A DNA stretch of 64,000 nt from Deltaproteobacteria bacterium (lineage in GTDB: Bacteria > Myxococcota_A > Polyangia > Polyangiales > Polyangiaceae): NCBI GenBank assembly GCA_003235365.1, contig QJWJ01000353.1:1-64000 (forward strand), read 5' to 3'. Numbering within the stretch: position 1 is the stretch's first letter; the number at the start of each line of letters is the position of its first letter. Shown here piece by piece: positions 49,504-60,300 of this stretch. The position numbers were made by a program, and so were the translations under genes. The notes under the pieces were generated by a model that saw nothing but the letters and a program-made list of their open reading frames with translations, ran no database searches and was not told where the DNA came from.

Positions 49504-50544
49504 TCACCCATCAGGCGCGCCTGACGTCAATGGTTGCCTCGTCCACTTCCGGGTCACGGCAACAACCCCCAGCGCAACGCTCGCCGACAACAGCCAGCTC
49601 GCTTTGGAATGAAAGCTGGCTACCGCTGCACTTGGCCCGAACCAGTCGCCGACGAGACTCAGCAGAACGAAACGGACCACGTTCGCAAGCCATACCGCCA
49701 ATACCCCCATGGGCACTGCAGCCAGCGCCTTGGGAAAGTCCAGCTCGCGCCTGAAGCGAACCAGGTACGCGGCAATGATTGCGATCGCAACTCCAAAGCC
49801 TTCGTAGCCGCTGCACCCCGGCGAAATCACCATCGTCCAGCTGTCGGCGTGAAGCAGGTACCGGCTGGACACCGACGCCGCCTCAACCGAGATCAGTCGG
49901 AGCAGTAGCGTCACTGGGGTTAGTGTGAATCGCGCACCCACGTACCAAGTCGATGCGCTGACGAGGCCGGCAACCCACGCGAGTAGACTCGGCGGCCCAA
50001 CCACAGCCAAGTCCCGGTGCAGCACGCGAAGCCACCTGGTGCCACCGAGTATGCCGAGAAGCGAGCTGGCCGCGGTCAACAGCACCAGAAACGTCCAACC
50101 GAGCAGACACAGCGCGGCAGGCACGGGTGGGGCGTTCCGAGATCCAAAGATGACCTCGGTGGCGTACAGCAGCGCCGCGTACGCGATCGCGTGAAGCGCC
50201 AACCATGGCAGGCGACTGACAGACCGCCCTCCACCCCCAAGAGAAGCCGCCACTCGGGAAGAGCCGCCTTGGCATACGCCCAAGGGCGCAAGACGGAAGA
50301 GCGCAAACCACACCGCCGCCGTAGTGATTATCAACGGCGCGACGTAGCCGACTTCGCCAGCAACTCGCCAAATACCACCGCGTTCCAGAACGCTGTGCGC
50401 ATCGACGCGGTGTGACAGCACGACGTACTCGCCGAGAAGAACAGACGCGGCGCCAATCAGCAAGCGACCGCGGTTCGCGCCCGGTGATGCAATCCGCTCG
50501 CGCTGGCTGAGGGGGTTCGAAGACGGCAAGGGCGCTGGTAGCAT
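49504..50544 (-). CDS. Second exosortase (XrtE-like N-terminal part only; no CPBP domain)
   Basis: SPGCSGYEGFG, ANVVRFVLLS, ASFHSKASW retained; N-terminus resembles the fused protein (LLIGAASVLLGEYVVLSHRVDAHSVLERGGIWRVAGEVG vs LAIAGAVLLIEYLAISYTFDAYGVGQRGGVWSVLGQVG); ends before CPBP region. Confidence 0.85.
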   Translation of the reverse strand: MLPAPLPSSNPLSQRERIASPGANRGRLLIGAASVLLGEYVVLSHRVDAHSVLERGGIWRVAGEVGYVAPLIITTAAVWFALFRLAPLGVCQGGSSRVAASLGGGGRSVSRLPWLALHAIAYAALLYATEVIFGSRNAPPVPAALCLLGWTFLVLLTAASSLLGILGGTRWLRVLHRDLAVVGPPSLLAWVAGLVSASTWYVGARFTLTPVTLLLRLISVEAASVSSRYLLHADSWTMVISPGCSGYEGFGVAIAIIAAYLVRFRRELDFPKALAAVPMGVLAVWLANVVRFVLLSLVGDWFGPSAAVASFHSKASWLLSASVALGVVAVTRKWTRQPLTSGAPDG

Positions 50545-50750
50545 AGCTCACCTAGCCCTTCGCCGTGGCCACAACGGGCGCACGACAACTCCCCCGCGTC
50601 CGCCGGTCGGACTCCTCGGGCACGCCGAAGCCCACTCCCGCCGCGGAACGTCGTTCAACTATGAACCACTCGATGGCAGCGACGGCAGATCGGCAGCGAC
50701 CACCACCCGCGAGGTGGTGCACTGCGCCCCCGCATCGCCACCGTCCAAAG

Positions 50751-52904
50751 TCACGGCGCGGTCGTGTTACCGGGGTTCCCCGACGACTTCGCGCCGTTGC
50801 GCAACTGCGCCAACAGCGCCGTCGCAACAGAACGCTCGGAGAACTCCTTCTGCAGCAACGAGCTCTCGAGCTCCTTGATGGCGTCACCAGGCCGGCCCGC
50901 CGCGATGAGAACGCGCGCGTAGCGCAGGTACCCGTCTCCTGTTCTCAAGCGGCGGCTACTTTGGCGCAACAAGTCGAGGCTCTCCTCGAGGTTCTTCTTG
51001 TCGCCCGTCTGCGCGAGTGCCCAACCCAGCGTATCTTGAGCGGCTGGATTGTCGGGAGCGGCCGCGAGTGTTTTTCGTGCCAACGTCACGGCTTGTCCTG
51101 GCTTCTGCAACGGTCCGGCGAAAAGCATCGCAAGATTGTTCAAAGCGATGACGGAATTCGGTTCGACGTCCAGAACGCGTTCGTAGGCTACGCGTGCCTG
51201 TTCCGGATTGTCGGCTCGGCTTTCGAGGGCCCCTAACTTGACCAGCACGAGAGTATTGTATGGAGAACCTTCTAGCAGCGTCCGCAACGACGCTATCGCG
51301 TCCTGCAAACGCCCCTGGTGTTCTTGCGTCGCGGACAGCTCTGCCCAGCTCTGATTGTCCTTCGGATTGTCCGCGACGACCTTCTTGTAGACGCGCTCCG
51401 CATCGGCGTGGCGACCGTGACGCACGTAGAGCTTTGCCTCGAGTCGATCCAGCGACGCTTGAACAGCTCGAGCTCGGAGCTTCTCGATCATCGCGAGCCC
51501 TGCAGCCAACCCACCCGACCGATCAGCGCCCTTGACCAACGCTGCCGCAAGAGCGGTGCTGGAGGGCTCTCGTTCCAAAGCGTCGAGAAGCACTTTCGAC
51601 GCTTCCGCTCTGCGCCCGGCTTTCTCGTGCACCTTCGCTAACATCAAGATGGAACGCGCCGACTTTTCACTCGCCGCGACATACTCGCGGGCAGCAGCGT
51701 CAACCTTGGACTGATCACCCTTCAAGGCCAAAGCAGCGATACGGATTTCGTGCAGTTGCTCGAGATTGCCTTTGTCGTTCAGGAAGGGCTGGACCAATTC
51801 CAACGCTTCATCGGGCTTCTCAAGTGATACGAGCAAACTCGCCAACACGATCTTGGCTGGTTTGAATTCGGGCGCCTCTTTGAGCAAGTCCTTGGTCAGG
51901 CGCAACGCATCTTGGTAGCGGCGCGCCTTGAGGAGTCTGCCGATCGCGTTCATTGCGACCTCGAGCTTCTTCCCCTTTTCCGCGTCGCGAGGAAGCGCGT
52001 CGAGAGCCTTCTTTGCCGCTGCCGCGCTCTGGCGCGCGGAACTCTGGCGCTCGAACAACCGGGCCTGAAGCAGAAGCGCATCGGGATCCGCAGCGAACTC
52101 GGTGCGCAACTTGCCGATCGCCACCTGAGCCAACGTCAAGTGACCGAGACTCAGAGCCACGTTCGCAAGCTCACCGTGAATGTAGTCGGGCGCGTTGTTG
52201 TCCGCAGAAGCTCGCGTGAGGAGCCACTCGGCGTAGCGTTGGGCGCCCAACTTCAGGTAGGCGTGAGAAAGCGCAAGCGCCATCTGAGGGCTCAGCGAAC
52301 GACTCTCGGCGGCATCGCGCAATACGGCCTCTGCGGCAGCAGTGCCTTCCGTGAGCTCGGCGAGGCGCGCCTTGGCGCAAGCGTATTCCGAACTCGCCCG
52401 TACCTGGTTGTACTCCGGCCCGTTCATCCGCGCGAGCGCTACCTGTCCCCGTTTGGCGTCGGCTGGAGAGGCCACCAGCGCCGGCAACAAGAGAATGCTC
52501 GGAACATGGGGTGGTGTGTGACCGAGCGTCGCCGCGACGTCGGCACGAGCCTCGTCAAAACGACCCGCGTCGATGTGGATCCGCGCCAGGGCGAGGCGCG
52601 CCTCCAACCGCGTAGGTGCCTGCTCGATCACCTCGGCGAGTAGCTTTTCCGCTTCGTCGATGCGCTGCAACTGCTCGAGTGCCGCAGCTTTGCCGAGCTT
52701 CACGGCGATCGAGTCAGCCCCCTCGGCTTCTGCGAGTTCGTACTGCTCCAAAGCCTGTGTGGGCTCAGTACCTAGCAACTCTTTTCCGCGCTGTAGGCGG
52801 TCGGCGCCGTCCTTGCGCCGCTCACAGCCTACCAACAACGAGAAAACGCACGTGGCCACGAGGAACACGTGCGTTGTTTTTCGGGCGCTGTCGTACACAA
52901 CCAT
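50751..52904 (-). CDS. TPR-repeat lipoprotein, PrsT-like (PEP-CTERM system TPR family)
   Basis: Lipobox VFSLLVGCER; TPR-like repeats; C-terminal YERVLDVEPNSVIALNNLAMLFAGPLQKPGQAVTLARKTLAAAPDNPAAQDTLGWALAQTG, matching the 7676-9784 product. Confidence 0.8.
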   Translation of the reverse strand: MVVYDSARKTTHVFLVATCVFSLLVGCERRKDGADRLQRGKELLGTEPTQALEQYELAEAEGADSIAVKLGKAAALEQLQRIDEAEKLLAEVIEQAPTRLEARLALARIHIDAGRFDEARADVAATLGHTPPHVPSILLLPALVASPADAKRGQVALARMNGPEYNQVRASSEYACAKARLAELTEGTAAAEAVLRDAAESRSLSPQMALALSHAYLKLGAQRYAEWLLTRASADNNAPDYIHGELANVALSLGHLTLAQVAIGKLRTEFAADPDALLLQARLFERQSSARQSAAAAKKALDALPRDAEKGKKLEVAMNAIGRLLKARRYQDALRLTKDLLKEAPEFKPAKIVLASLLVSLEKPDEALELVQPFLNDKGNLEQLHEIRIAALALKGDQSKVDAAAREYVAASEKSARSILMLAKVHEKAGRRAEASKVLLDALEREPSSTALAAALVKGADRSGGLAAGLAMIEKLRARAVQASLDRLEAKLYVRHGRHADAERVYKKVVADNPKDNQSWAELSATQEHQGRLQDAIASLRTLLEGSPYNTLVLVKLGALESRADNPEQARVAYERVLDVEPNSVIALNNLAMLFAGPLQKPGQAVTLARKTLAAAPDNPAAQDTLGWALAQTGDKKNLEESLDLLRQSSRRLRTGDGYLRYARVLIAAGRPGDAIKELESSLLQKEFSERSVATALLAQLRNGAKSSGNPGNTTAP

Positions 52905-52938
52905 GCTCGAGAGCGACGCCGAGATGACGGACCCGCGC

Positions 52939-53673
52939 TCAGCCGGCGGCGAGTCGAATCCCGGACCCCCTACGTCGACCGGCGATGATCAGACCGAATC
53001 CCAAGAACAGGGCTACGGCGCTACCTGCACCTGCGGCACTCAGTTCAGGTACGGCGGCGCTTGCGACGCTGACCATGAAGCCGCTGAGAGAGAACTCGCT
53101 TCCTCCACTACCGAAGGAACCGGGTGCAGTGAGCACGATCGTCGTCGCCGTGCTGTTGATGGCGACAGTCTTTTCACCGTTGGAACCGCTGCCCAGAACC
53201 TCGCCCGGATCCGCGTAGAACGCGACCTTGGCTCCGCCGTCGATCTGGTAGTAGCCCTTCTCCAGGTAGCTCGAGCAGAAGCTGCAGCCAGCCTCGTTGA
53301 AGAGGTCCGTCAGATTCATGCTGACGATGTCAACAGCCTGGCTGAACGTGACGGTCAGGCTCTCGGAACCCTCGACCTCGTCGTCCTCGTAGTTCTTGCC
53401 CGAGTTGAACCAGGTGTCGGTGTCGACACCGAAGCCATCCTGGCCGTCCCACCACAGGTTGCTGGACGAGGGCCCCGCGGTCACGGTCACCGACAGACCG
53501 TCCTTGGAACCAGTCCAGGATTGATCACCCATCGGATTGGTTTCGCTCGTCGCGAAGCTATCGAGATCGGTGAAATCCAGCTCGATAGTCGAGGCGTGGG
53601 CGTTACCCACTGAACCCCAGGCGAGAGCAGCAACAGCTAGCGGAAGCGAAAACTTGGTGAGGGATTTGCTCAT
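52939..53673 (-). CDS. Secreted protein with VPELSA C-terminal sorting signal
   Basis: Signal MSKSLTKFSLPLAVAALAWGSVGNAHAS; C-terminus AVPELSAAGAGSAVALFLGFGLIIAGRRRGSGIRLAAG. Confidence 0.85.
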   Translation of the reverse strand: MSKSLTKFSLPLAVAALAWGSVGNAHASTIELDFTDLDSFATSETNPMGDQSWTGSKDGLSVTVTAGPSSSNLWWDGQDGFGVDTDTWFNSGKNYEDDEVEGSESLTVTFSQAVDIVSMNLTDLFNEAGCSFCSSYLEKGYYQIDGGAKVAFYADPGEVLGSGSNGEKTVAINSTATTIVLTAPGSFGSGGSEFSLSGFMVSVASAAVPELSAAGAGSAVALFLGFGLIIAGRRRGSGIRLAAG

Positions 53674-54230
53674 CTGACGAACTCCTACCCAGCGCGACTC
53701 GTCTGGTGGGTTCGGTTATGTCAGCGCCCCTCAGTTGCGTCCATCACGAACACCGTGGCGTGGTGCGACAAACGGCGCCGTAGTAGTAACACAGCGCCAT
53801 TTCCAACCGATCCGGAACGTGAACGACCACTTTGGAACAAACCGACCAAATTTGCCAGCCCAATTGAGCCAGAACCTCTGCCCAAAACCGGCCCAAGGAC
53901 CAAGCCCCATCGATGCCGATGTCTGGCCGCCCGTGCCCGAGAACTCCTCGCAGACCGAAGCGCAGCGGTCACGACACGACGGCCAACGCGTCACACGGAG
54001 GTCACCCGGCAGCGTTTTGGCATCTTGGGTGATGTGCACTGACGGAGACACGCGGTTCCGATCCGTTCGGTTGCCGCGGCCAGAAACGAGACGGAGAAGC
54101 AATTGAACGAAATGGCGCACTCGATTCGAAGGCACCGGCCGTTTCGCGTTGGGTCTTTTTTTGGGCTTCTGGCACGCGTACACAACTTGTAGTCTGACCA
54201 CGTCGACGACTTTGGGAAGGACGGTTTCAG

Positions 54231-55109
54231 TTGAACAGGAAAGGCATCATCTTGGCTGGCGGCACGGGCACCCGGCTTCATCCGGTGACCAAGGCGGTGA
54301 GCAAGCAGTTAATCCCCGTCTACGACAAGCCGATGATCTACTACCCACTCAGCGTACTCATGCTGGCGGGCATTCGTGAGATCCTGATCATCAACACGCC
54401 GCACGAAAGCGAACAGTTCCAGCGCTTGCTCGAGGATGGGTCGCAATGGGGTTTGTCCCTCACCTACGCCGTTCAACCGAAGCCCGAAGGGCTCGCCCAG
54501 GCGTTCATCATCGGCGAAGAGTTTCTGGGCGGCGCGCCCGCGGCGATGATCTTGGGCGACAATCTCTTTTACGGCGCAAAGCTCCAAGACGTCGTGCGCG
54601 CGGCTGCCGCTGAAACCGACGGGGCCAGTGTTTTTGGCTACCACACCAACAACCCGTCGGCGTACGGCGTCGCGGAATTCGACGCCAACGGTGTCGTGAT
54701 TGGTCTCGAAGAGAAGCCCGCAAAGCCCCGAAGCAACTACGCGGTGACAGGCCTGTACTTCTACGACTCGAAGGTTTGCGACTTCGCCCGGGCCTTGAAG
54801 CCTTCGGCGCGTGGCGAGCTCGAGATCACCGACCTCAACCGGGTTTATCTCGAACGGGGAGAACTCCGGCTGCGCAAGCTGGGGCGCGGAGTCGCCTGGC
54901 TCGACACCGGCACACCGGAAGACATGCTGAGCGCTTCAAACTTCATCCACACGGTCGTTTCGCGACAAGGGTTGCAGATTGCTTGCCCGGAAGAGATCGC
55001 GTATCGCAACCATTGGATCGACGACAAGACGCTGCTCGCACAAGCTGACGCGCTTGGCAAGACCCGGTACGGCAGCTACCTCCGGGAACTCGTGGAGCAC
55101 GAACGATGA
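54231..55109 (+). CDS. rmlA: Glucose-1-phosphate thymidylyltransferase
   Basis: [57 protein letters not shown] start; full-length family match by eye. Confidence 0.95.
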   Translation: MNRKGIILAGGTGTRLHPVTKAVSKQLIPVYDKPMIYYPLSVLMLAGIREILIINTPHESEQFQRLLEDGSQWGLSLTYAVQPKPEGLAQAFIIGEEFLGGAPAAMILGDNLFYGAKLQDVVRAAAAETDGASVFGYHTNNPSAYGVAEFDANGVVIGLEEKPAKPRSNYAVTGLYFYDSKVCDFARALKPSARGELEITDLNRVYLERGELRLRKLGRGVAWLDTGTPEDMLSASNFIHTVVSRQGLQIACPEEIAYRNHWIDDKTLLAQADALGKTRYGSYLRELVEHER

Positions 55110-55666
55110 AGGTCACCGAACTCGAGGTCCCCGGTGTCTTGCTTCTCGAGCCGCGAGTATTCGGCGACGACCGAGGCTTCTTCCTCGAGTCGTGGCAGGC
55201 AGACCGCTACGCCGAGATCGGCCTCCGCGATGCCTTCGTGCAAGACAATCTTTCCCGCTCCAGTAAGGGCGTGTTGCGAGGGCTCCACCTGCAGAACCCC
55301 AACGCACAGGGCAAGCTGGTGAGCGTGCCGTTCGGTTCGGTCGTGGACGTCGCCGTCGACGTGCGTATCGGTTCGCCAACCTTCGGCAAGGCCGTGTCCG
55401 TCGAGCTATCCGGAGAGAACCACCATCAGCTGTTCGTTCCTCGCGGCTGCGCCCACGGGTTCTGTGTGACGTCGGAATGGGCGTTGTTCAGCTACAAGTG
55501 CGACAACGTGTATTCGCCCAAAGACGAAATGTCGGTCCGCTTCGACGATCCAGAGCTGGGCATCGAGTGGCCTCAACTGGGCATGGCGTATTCGCTGTCA
55601 CCCAAGGACGAGGCCGCACCGAAACTGCGCGACATCGACCCATCGCGCCTGCCGAAGTTCGGCTGA
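55106..55666 (+). CDS. rmlC: dTDP-4-dehydrorhamnose 3,5-epimerase
   Basis: [25 protein letters not shown]...[22 protein letters not shown]...[31 protein letters not shown]; overlaps rmlA end. Confidence 0.95.
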   Translation: MKVTELEVPGVLLLEPRVFGDDRGFFLESWQADRYAEIGLRDAFVQDNLSRSSKGVLRGLHLQNPNAQGKLVSVPFGSVVDVAVDVRIGSPTFGKAVSVELSGENHHQLFVPRGCAHGFCVTSEWALFSYKCDNVYSPKDEMSVRFDDPELGIEWPQLGMAYSLSPKDEAAPKLRDIDPSRLPKFG

Positions 55667-55715
55667 ACACCAACCGGTGCGGGCGCGCTGACCCATCGTC
55701 GTGCGTGATGCCGAA

Positions 55716-56426
55716 CTACTTGATCGCCAGAAAACCTTCGAAGCTCAGGTAGCGGAACACGGTCATGATGTCGCTGAAGCCCGCGCGATGCAGCAGGCCC
55801 AAGTTGCCCTCAGTCGAAAAGGGCTCGAGCACCCCCTTCAAACTCGACGCCTTCGCCAGCACTTCATCGGCGCTCAGCCCCCTGCCCATCTTGAACTCGT
55901 TGTGGAGCACGGTGAGAATGTCCTGAAAACGCGCGTCGGGGCCCCGCACCTTCTCGAAGAGAATGAATGCACCGCCCCAGTGCAGCGAGTCGTAGATCTT
56001 CTGAAATGTCGCCTGCCGATCGCGCGGCGGCACGAACTGCATGCAGTAATACGAGACGATGAAGTCCGACTGGGCGAAGTCGAAGTTGCGCACGTCTTCG
56101 TGCAAGATCTCGATGTTTGAAACGTCTGCACAGTGTTCGCGCGCCTTGTCGACCATCGACGGTTCCACGTCCAAACCGACCCACCTGATGTGGGGTCTGG
56201 CAGCGTGGTGCACAGCGAGCTTTCTCAGCAGTTCACCGGTGGAGACCCCCAGCTCGTAGCAGACGCTTTCCTTGCCGCAGAAAAAGTCGCTCAAGCGGCA
56301 CACCAGGTCGTGCATTTCCTCGTAGAAAGGCACCGATTGACTGATGTGGTCGACGAACCTGTCTGGTACCTGGCCTCCGAAATGCCAGCCGGCGTTCTCA
56401 GCGTGTAAGTCTTTTCCAACTTTCAT
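55716..56426 (-). CDS. Class I SAM-dependent methyltransferase, CmoA-like
   Basis: SVCYELGVSTGELLRKLA...GLDVEPSMVDKAREH...FIVSYYCMQFVPPRDRQATFQKIYDSLHWGGAFILFEKVR; CmoA-like C-terminus LHRAGFSDIMTVFRYLSFEGFLAIK; start at MKVGKDLH. Confidence 0.75.
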   Translation of the reverse strand: MKVGKDLHAENAGWHFGGQVPDRFVDHISQSVPFYEEMHDLVCRLSDFFCGKESVCYELGVSTGELLRKLAVHHAARPHIRWVGLDVEPSMVDKAREHCADVSNIEILHEDVRNFDFAQSDFIVSYYCMQFVPPRDRQATFQKIYDSLHWGGAFILFEKVRGPDARFQDILTVLHNEFKMGRGLSADEVLAKASSLKGVLEPFSTEGNLGLLHRAGFSDIMTVFRYLSFEGFLAIK

Positions 56427-56810
56427 GACGACAATCCGCGTCGCGAGCCGTCGCCCGCGGTCTCGTAGTGTCGTGAACGTGCCCTCCAGCAGCAAATGAA
56501 TTCGCCGCGCGGCACCCGTTCAAGGCACAGGGCGCATCCGTTGACGGCAACGACACGAGCGATGAAGCAAATCGCCGTGGCCGCGTCGAACCCGGTCCCC
56601 TCGCCACGCGACCCCAATTGGGCGCATTCGCCCACGCGTACCGACGCGTGTCCACGGGGTACCAGAAGCGCACACCCTGCTATGGCCTGGGTGTCATTTC
56701 AGCGGGTGTGCACGTGGGTAACGTTCACCAATCCAACTGCCCTTGACCGAGGCCTACATCGACGACATCGTCAACAGCATCACACAACGTCACCCAAGGG
56801 GGGAAACCGC

Positions 56811-57146
56811 GTGACGATTCTGCATTTCGAGTTGAAGCAAAGCTTGGACAACCGCTTCTTGTTCAACCTCGTCGCCGCGAGCGGTGAGATCATCCTGACG
56901 AGTAACCGCTACACGACGAAAGCGAGAGCTAGAACTGCCATTCAATCCGCACGGGTCAACGCGCTCGTCGATGTTCGCTACGACCGCCGCTTGGGGGTAG
57001 ATGGCTCCCCGTTCTTCGTTCTGCTGGACGTCAATCACGGTATTCTGGGCACGAGTGCGGCGTTCGCTTCCAGCCAAACCCGCGAGAACGTCATCGAAAC
57101 GGTGAAGATCGCGACGTCGGATGCTGGTGTGCTCGAAGTGGCCTAG
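56811..57146 (+). CDS. DUF1508 (YegP-like) domain protein
   Basis: GTG 56811 after AAGGGGGG-type RBS; RFLFNLVAASGEIILTSNRYTTKARARTAIQSARVNA. Confidence 0.75.
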   Translation: MTILHFELKQSLDNRFLFNLVAASGEIILTSNRYTTKARARTAIQSARVNALVDVRYDRRLGVDGSPFFVLLDVNHGILGTSAAFASSQTRENVIETVKIATSDAGVLEVA

Positions 57147-57148
57147 GA

Positions 57149-57303
57149 GCGGCAATCATGTTGATTGCCGCGACAAATCAACAACCTAGAACACCGAGCT
57201 GCGAGCAAGAGTGTCCGAACGTGGCCACGAAAAGCGCCCTCACACCCGCTGGGGCGATTTCTCGGGGCATTTCCGTCCACAGGCAAGCTGCTTGGTGCTC
57301 TAG
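57149..57303 (-). repeat. Copy C of ~155-bp interspersed intergenic element (inverted)
   Basis: Reverse complement contains ctagagcacc...ggtgttctag ends, cggaaatgccccgagaaatcgccccagcggg core and tail hairpin identical to copy B (57149-57171). Confidence 0.9.
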
Positions 57304-57315
57304 AAGCCTGGTACT

Positions 57316-60300
57316 TCAGGCCCGATCGGCATCCGACGCGGGCACCTGCGGCTCAATCTTCGCCGAGGCACCGCCCTCGGCGGACCACCGGTCCAACGCT
57401 CGGCGCACACGGCGCCGAATGTCTGCCGCCAAGAACGGCTTCTGGAGCAGCTCGATGCCCGGCGCGAGCACGCCCTGCTCGGCAATCGAGGACTCGGCGT
57501 ACCCGGACATGAACAGCGTGGGACCAGCGTAGCCGCGTTCGCCCAACCTGCGGCTCAATTCTTTGCCGCTGAGGCGCGGCATGACCACGTCGGTCACGAC
57601 CAAGTCTACGCGATGGCCAGCCGCAGCGGCAACGCGTAGCGCATCCTCGCCGTCGGTCGCGACCAGGACCTCGTAACCCGCATCGCCCAATGCGCGCGCT
57701 GCAAAGGTTCTCACCAGGGCCTCGTCCTCCACCAGCAGAATCGTTTCGTTGCCGCCAGCGACGTCGTCGGCCGCTGCAGGCGCTGAGGTGCTGACGGGTT
57801 CTTCAGCAGTACGCGGCAAGTACACGTAGAACGAACTGCCGCGACCCAACTGGGACTGCACGACGATGCAGCCGCCATTCTGAGTCACGATGCCGTGACA
57901 GGTGGCAAGCCCCAGGCCCGTCCCTTTGCCGACTTCTTTGGTGGTGAAGAAAGGCTCGAAGATGCGACTCTTGGCGTCTTCGCTCATGCCGACGCCCGAG
58001 TCCATGACCTGGATGGCAACGTAGTCGACCGCGGGTCTCAGCTCCGGCGGTCGCGAGACGGTCGTGGGAACGTTCATCGTGCGGATCACGAGCCGCCCCC
58101 CTTCCGGCATCGCATCTCGGGCATTGACGACCAGATTGACCAGCACCTGCTCCGCTTGACTCACATCGACTTTGACCGGCAGTGGTTCCGCATCCGGCAA
58201 GATGACGAACTCGATGTCCTCTCCGATGAGTCGACGCAGCATCTTGTCGAGATTGAACACCAGCTTGGTGAGGTCCACGACCTCCGGCTGCAATACCGAG
58301 CGCCGGGCGAAGGTGAGCAACTGGCGCGTCAGCTTCATCGCTCGATCCCCGGCGACCTGGATCTGAGCCATCCCATCGGCGTGAGGCGAACCCGGTTCGA
58401 GGTCCATGGCGATGAGATCGGCATTGCCGATCACGGCGGTGAGCAAGTTGTTCAGATCGTGGGCGATCCCCCCAGCCAAGCGCCCCACCCCCTCGATACG
58501 CTGAGCGTGGCTCAGTTGAAGCTCCAACGAACGCCTCTCGGTCACGTCGAACAGCGCGCCATCCAGCCACAGCAGTTTCCCTGCCGAATCGTGGCAACCC
58601 CGACCACGGTCGAGGACGATACGTTCACTTCCATCTGCCAAGACCAAGCGATACTCGACTTCGAACGACCTTCGCTGCTGCAGTGCCTCGCCGATACAGT
58701 GCAGCACGCGATCGCGATCATCGGGGTGAATCATCTGTCGCAGAGGCTGGTCGTCCCGGTCGAGCATTCGCGAAGCTGGTATCTGGGCAATCGACTCGAA
58801 CGCCAAACTGAGAAACTCGAACACACGTGCGCCATTCCAACGTGCCCGGTAGATCGCACCCGGAACATTCGCGACCAGGGAGCGAAAACGTTCCTCACTC
58901 TCGCGCAAGACCCGTTCGTTGTGTTTGCGCTGCGCGACATCCCGCTCCAAGGCTTGCCGTTGACGTTTGGTGCGCAAGACGAACCCGAGTGTCACTGCAC
59001 TCAGCGCCGCCAAACCGGATACGAGTGCTGTCAAGCGAAACCAAAGCGTGCGCCAGAACGGCGGCACGACGGTGACTTGGAGCGTGGCACCTTGCTCATT
59101 CCACACTCCGTCGTTGTTGGAGCCGATGATGCGCAAGGTATATGTCCCATCGGGCAGATTGGAGTAGCGGCCGAAGTGCCGGTCCCCCGAGTCGAACCAC
59201 TCGGTATCCAGACCTTCGAGCATGTACTTGTAGCGGTTCTTGAGCGAACGCGTGTAGCTCAACGCGGCGAACTCGAACTCCAAGTAGTTGCGCCTCCAAT
59301 CCAACGTGACCTCTTCGACGCGTTCAGGCGCCACACCCAACGACAGCGGCTCCCCTCCTTGCCGCAGCGAAGTCACGACGACGGGCGGAACGTAGGGATT
59401 GTCTTTCAGGTCCCGCGGGTGAAAACTGCTCGCGCCGGTGATGGTGGCGACCCAAAGCGTCCCGTCGCGTGACTTGGCGATGGCGGCCTCCTGAAACTGG
59501 TTACCTGCCAAGCCGTCGTCCGTCGTGTAGACACGCGTCGCGCGCGTGTCTGGATCAAACCGCACGAAGCCGTTTTTCGTGCCGAGCCACAGCTTGCCGT
59601 CATCATCTTCGAGGATGTTCGTGACCGAGTTGGTTACGAATCCGTTTTCGATGTTGAACCGTTCGAAGGTTTGCGTTGCCGGATCAAATCGGTTCAGTCC
59701 ACCGCCGTACGTCCCTACCCATATTCTTCCTTTGGAGTCGAAGAAGACGTGTGTGGCGGTGTCGCTGCCCAAGCTGTTCGGGTCGTCGGGGTCGTGACCG
59801 TAGTGCCGCACGACTCGTTCCGCGCTCGGGTCGAACAGATCCAACCCACCCCCCATCGTGGGCAACCAAAGGACGCCGTCTTCATCCTGGGCGAGCGTGA
59901 CCAGCAAGTCGTTCGACAGCGTCTCTTTGACCCCCGATTGATGGCGATAGTAGCGAAACGTACCCTGGTGCTTGTCGAAACGCGCAAGTCCCTCGCCCCA
60001 GGAGGTAATCCACAACAGGTTGCTGTCGCGATTGTCCTCGAGAGCACTGATGGGCGACTGAAACGTCGCGTAGGAGGTGATACTCTTGCCCTGCTCGCGA
60101 TCGAACAGCGTCAGATTGCGGTCCGAAAGAACCCAAAAGTTGTCGTCGCTGTCCTCGAACGGACCACAGACGAAACCACCGGGGATTGCGTCAGGGTCGC
60201 TCGGGTCGTGGGGATAGCGGGTGAAGCGACCCGTCTTGCGATCGAGTCGGTTGAGCCCGTTGGGCGTCGCGAACCAAATCGTGCCGCGTGAGTCCTCATA

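Noticed and set aside
48028-49524. 498-aa ORF overlapping the exosortase-protease gene in another frame
   Set aside because: Arg/Gly-rich out-of-frame translation; the exosortase frame carries all catalytic motifs.
53674-54230. Possible sigma-54 promoter upstream of the second VPELSA gene (as reported for some PEP-CTERM genes)
   Set aside because: No convincing TGGCAC-N5-TTGC match seen by eye upstream of either substrate gene, and no shared upstream motif between the two.
57895-59472. 525-aa plus-strand ORF opposite the large hybrid sensor kinase
   Set aside because: Antisense to conserved HisKA/HATPase/PAS coding sequence; typical high-GC shadow ORF.
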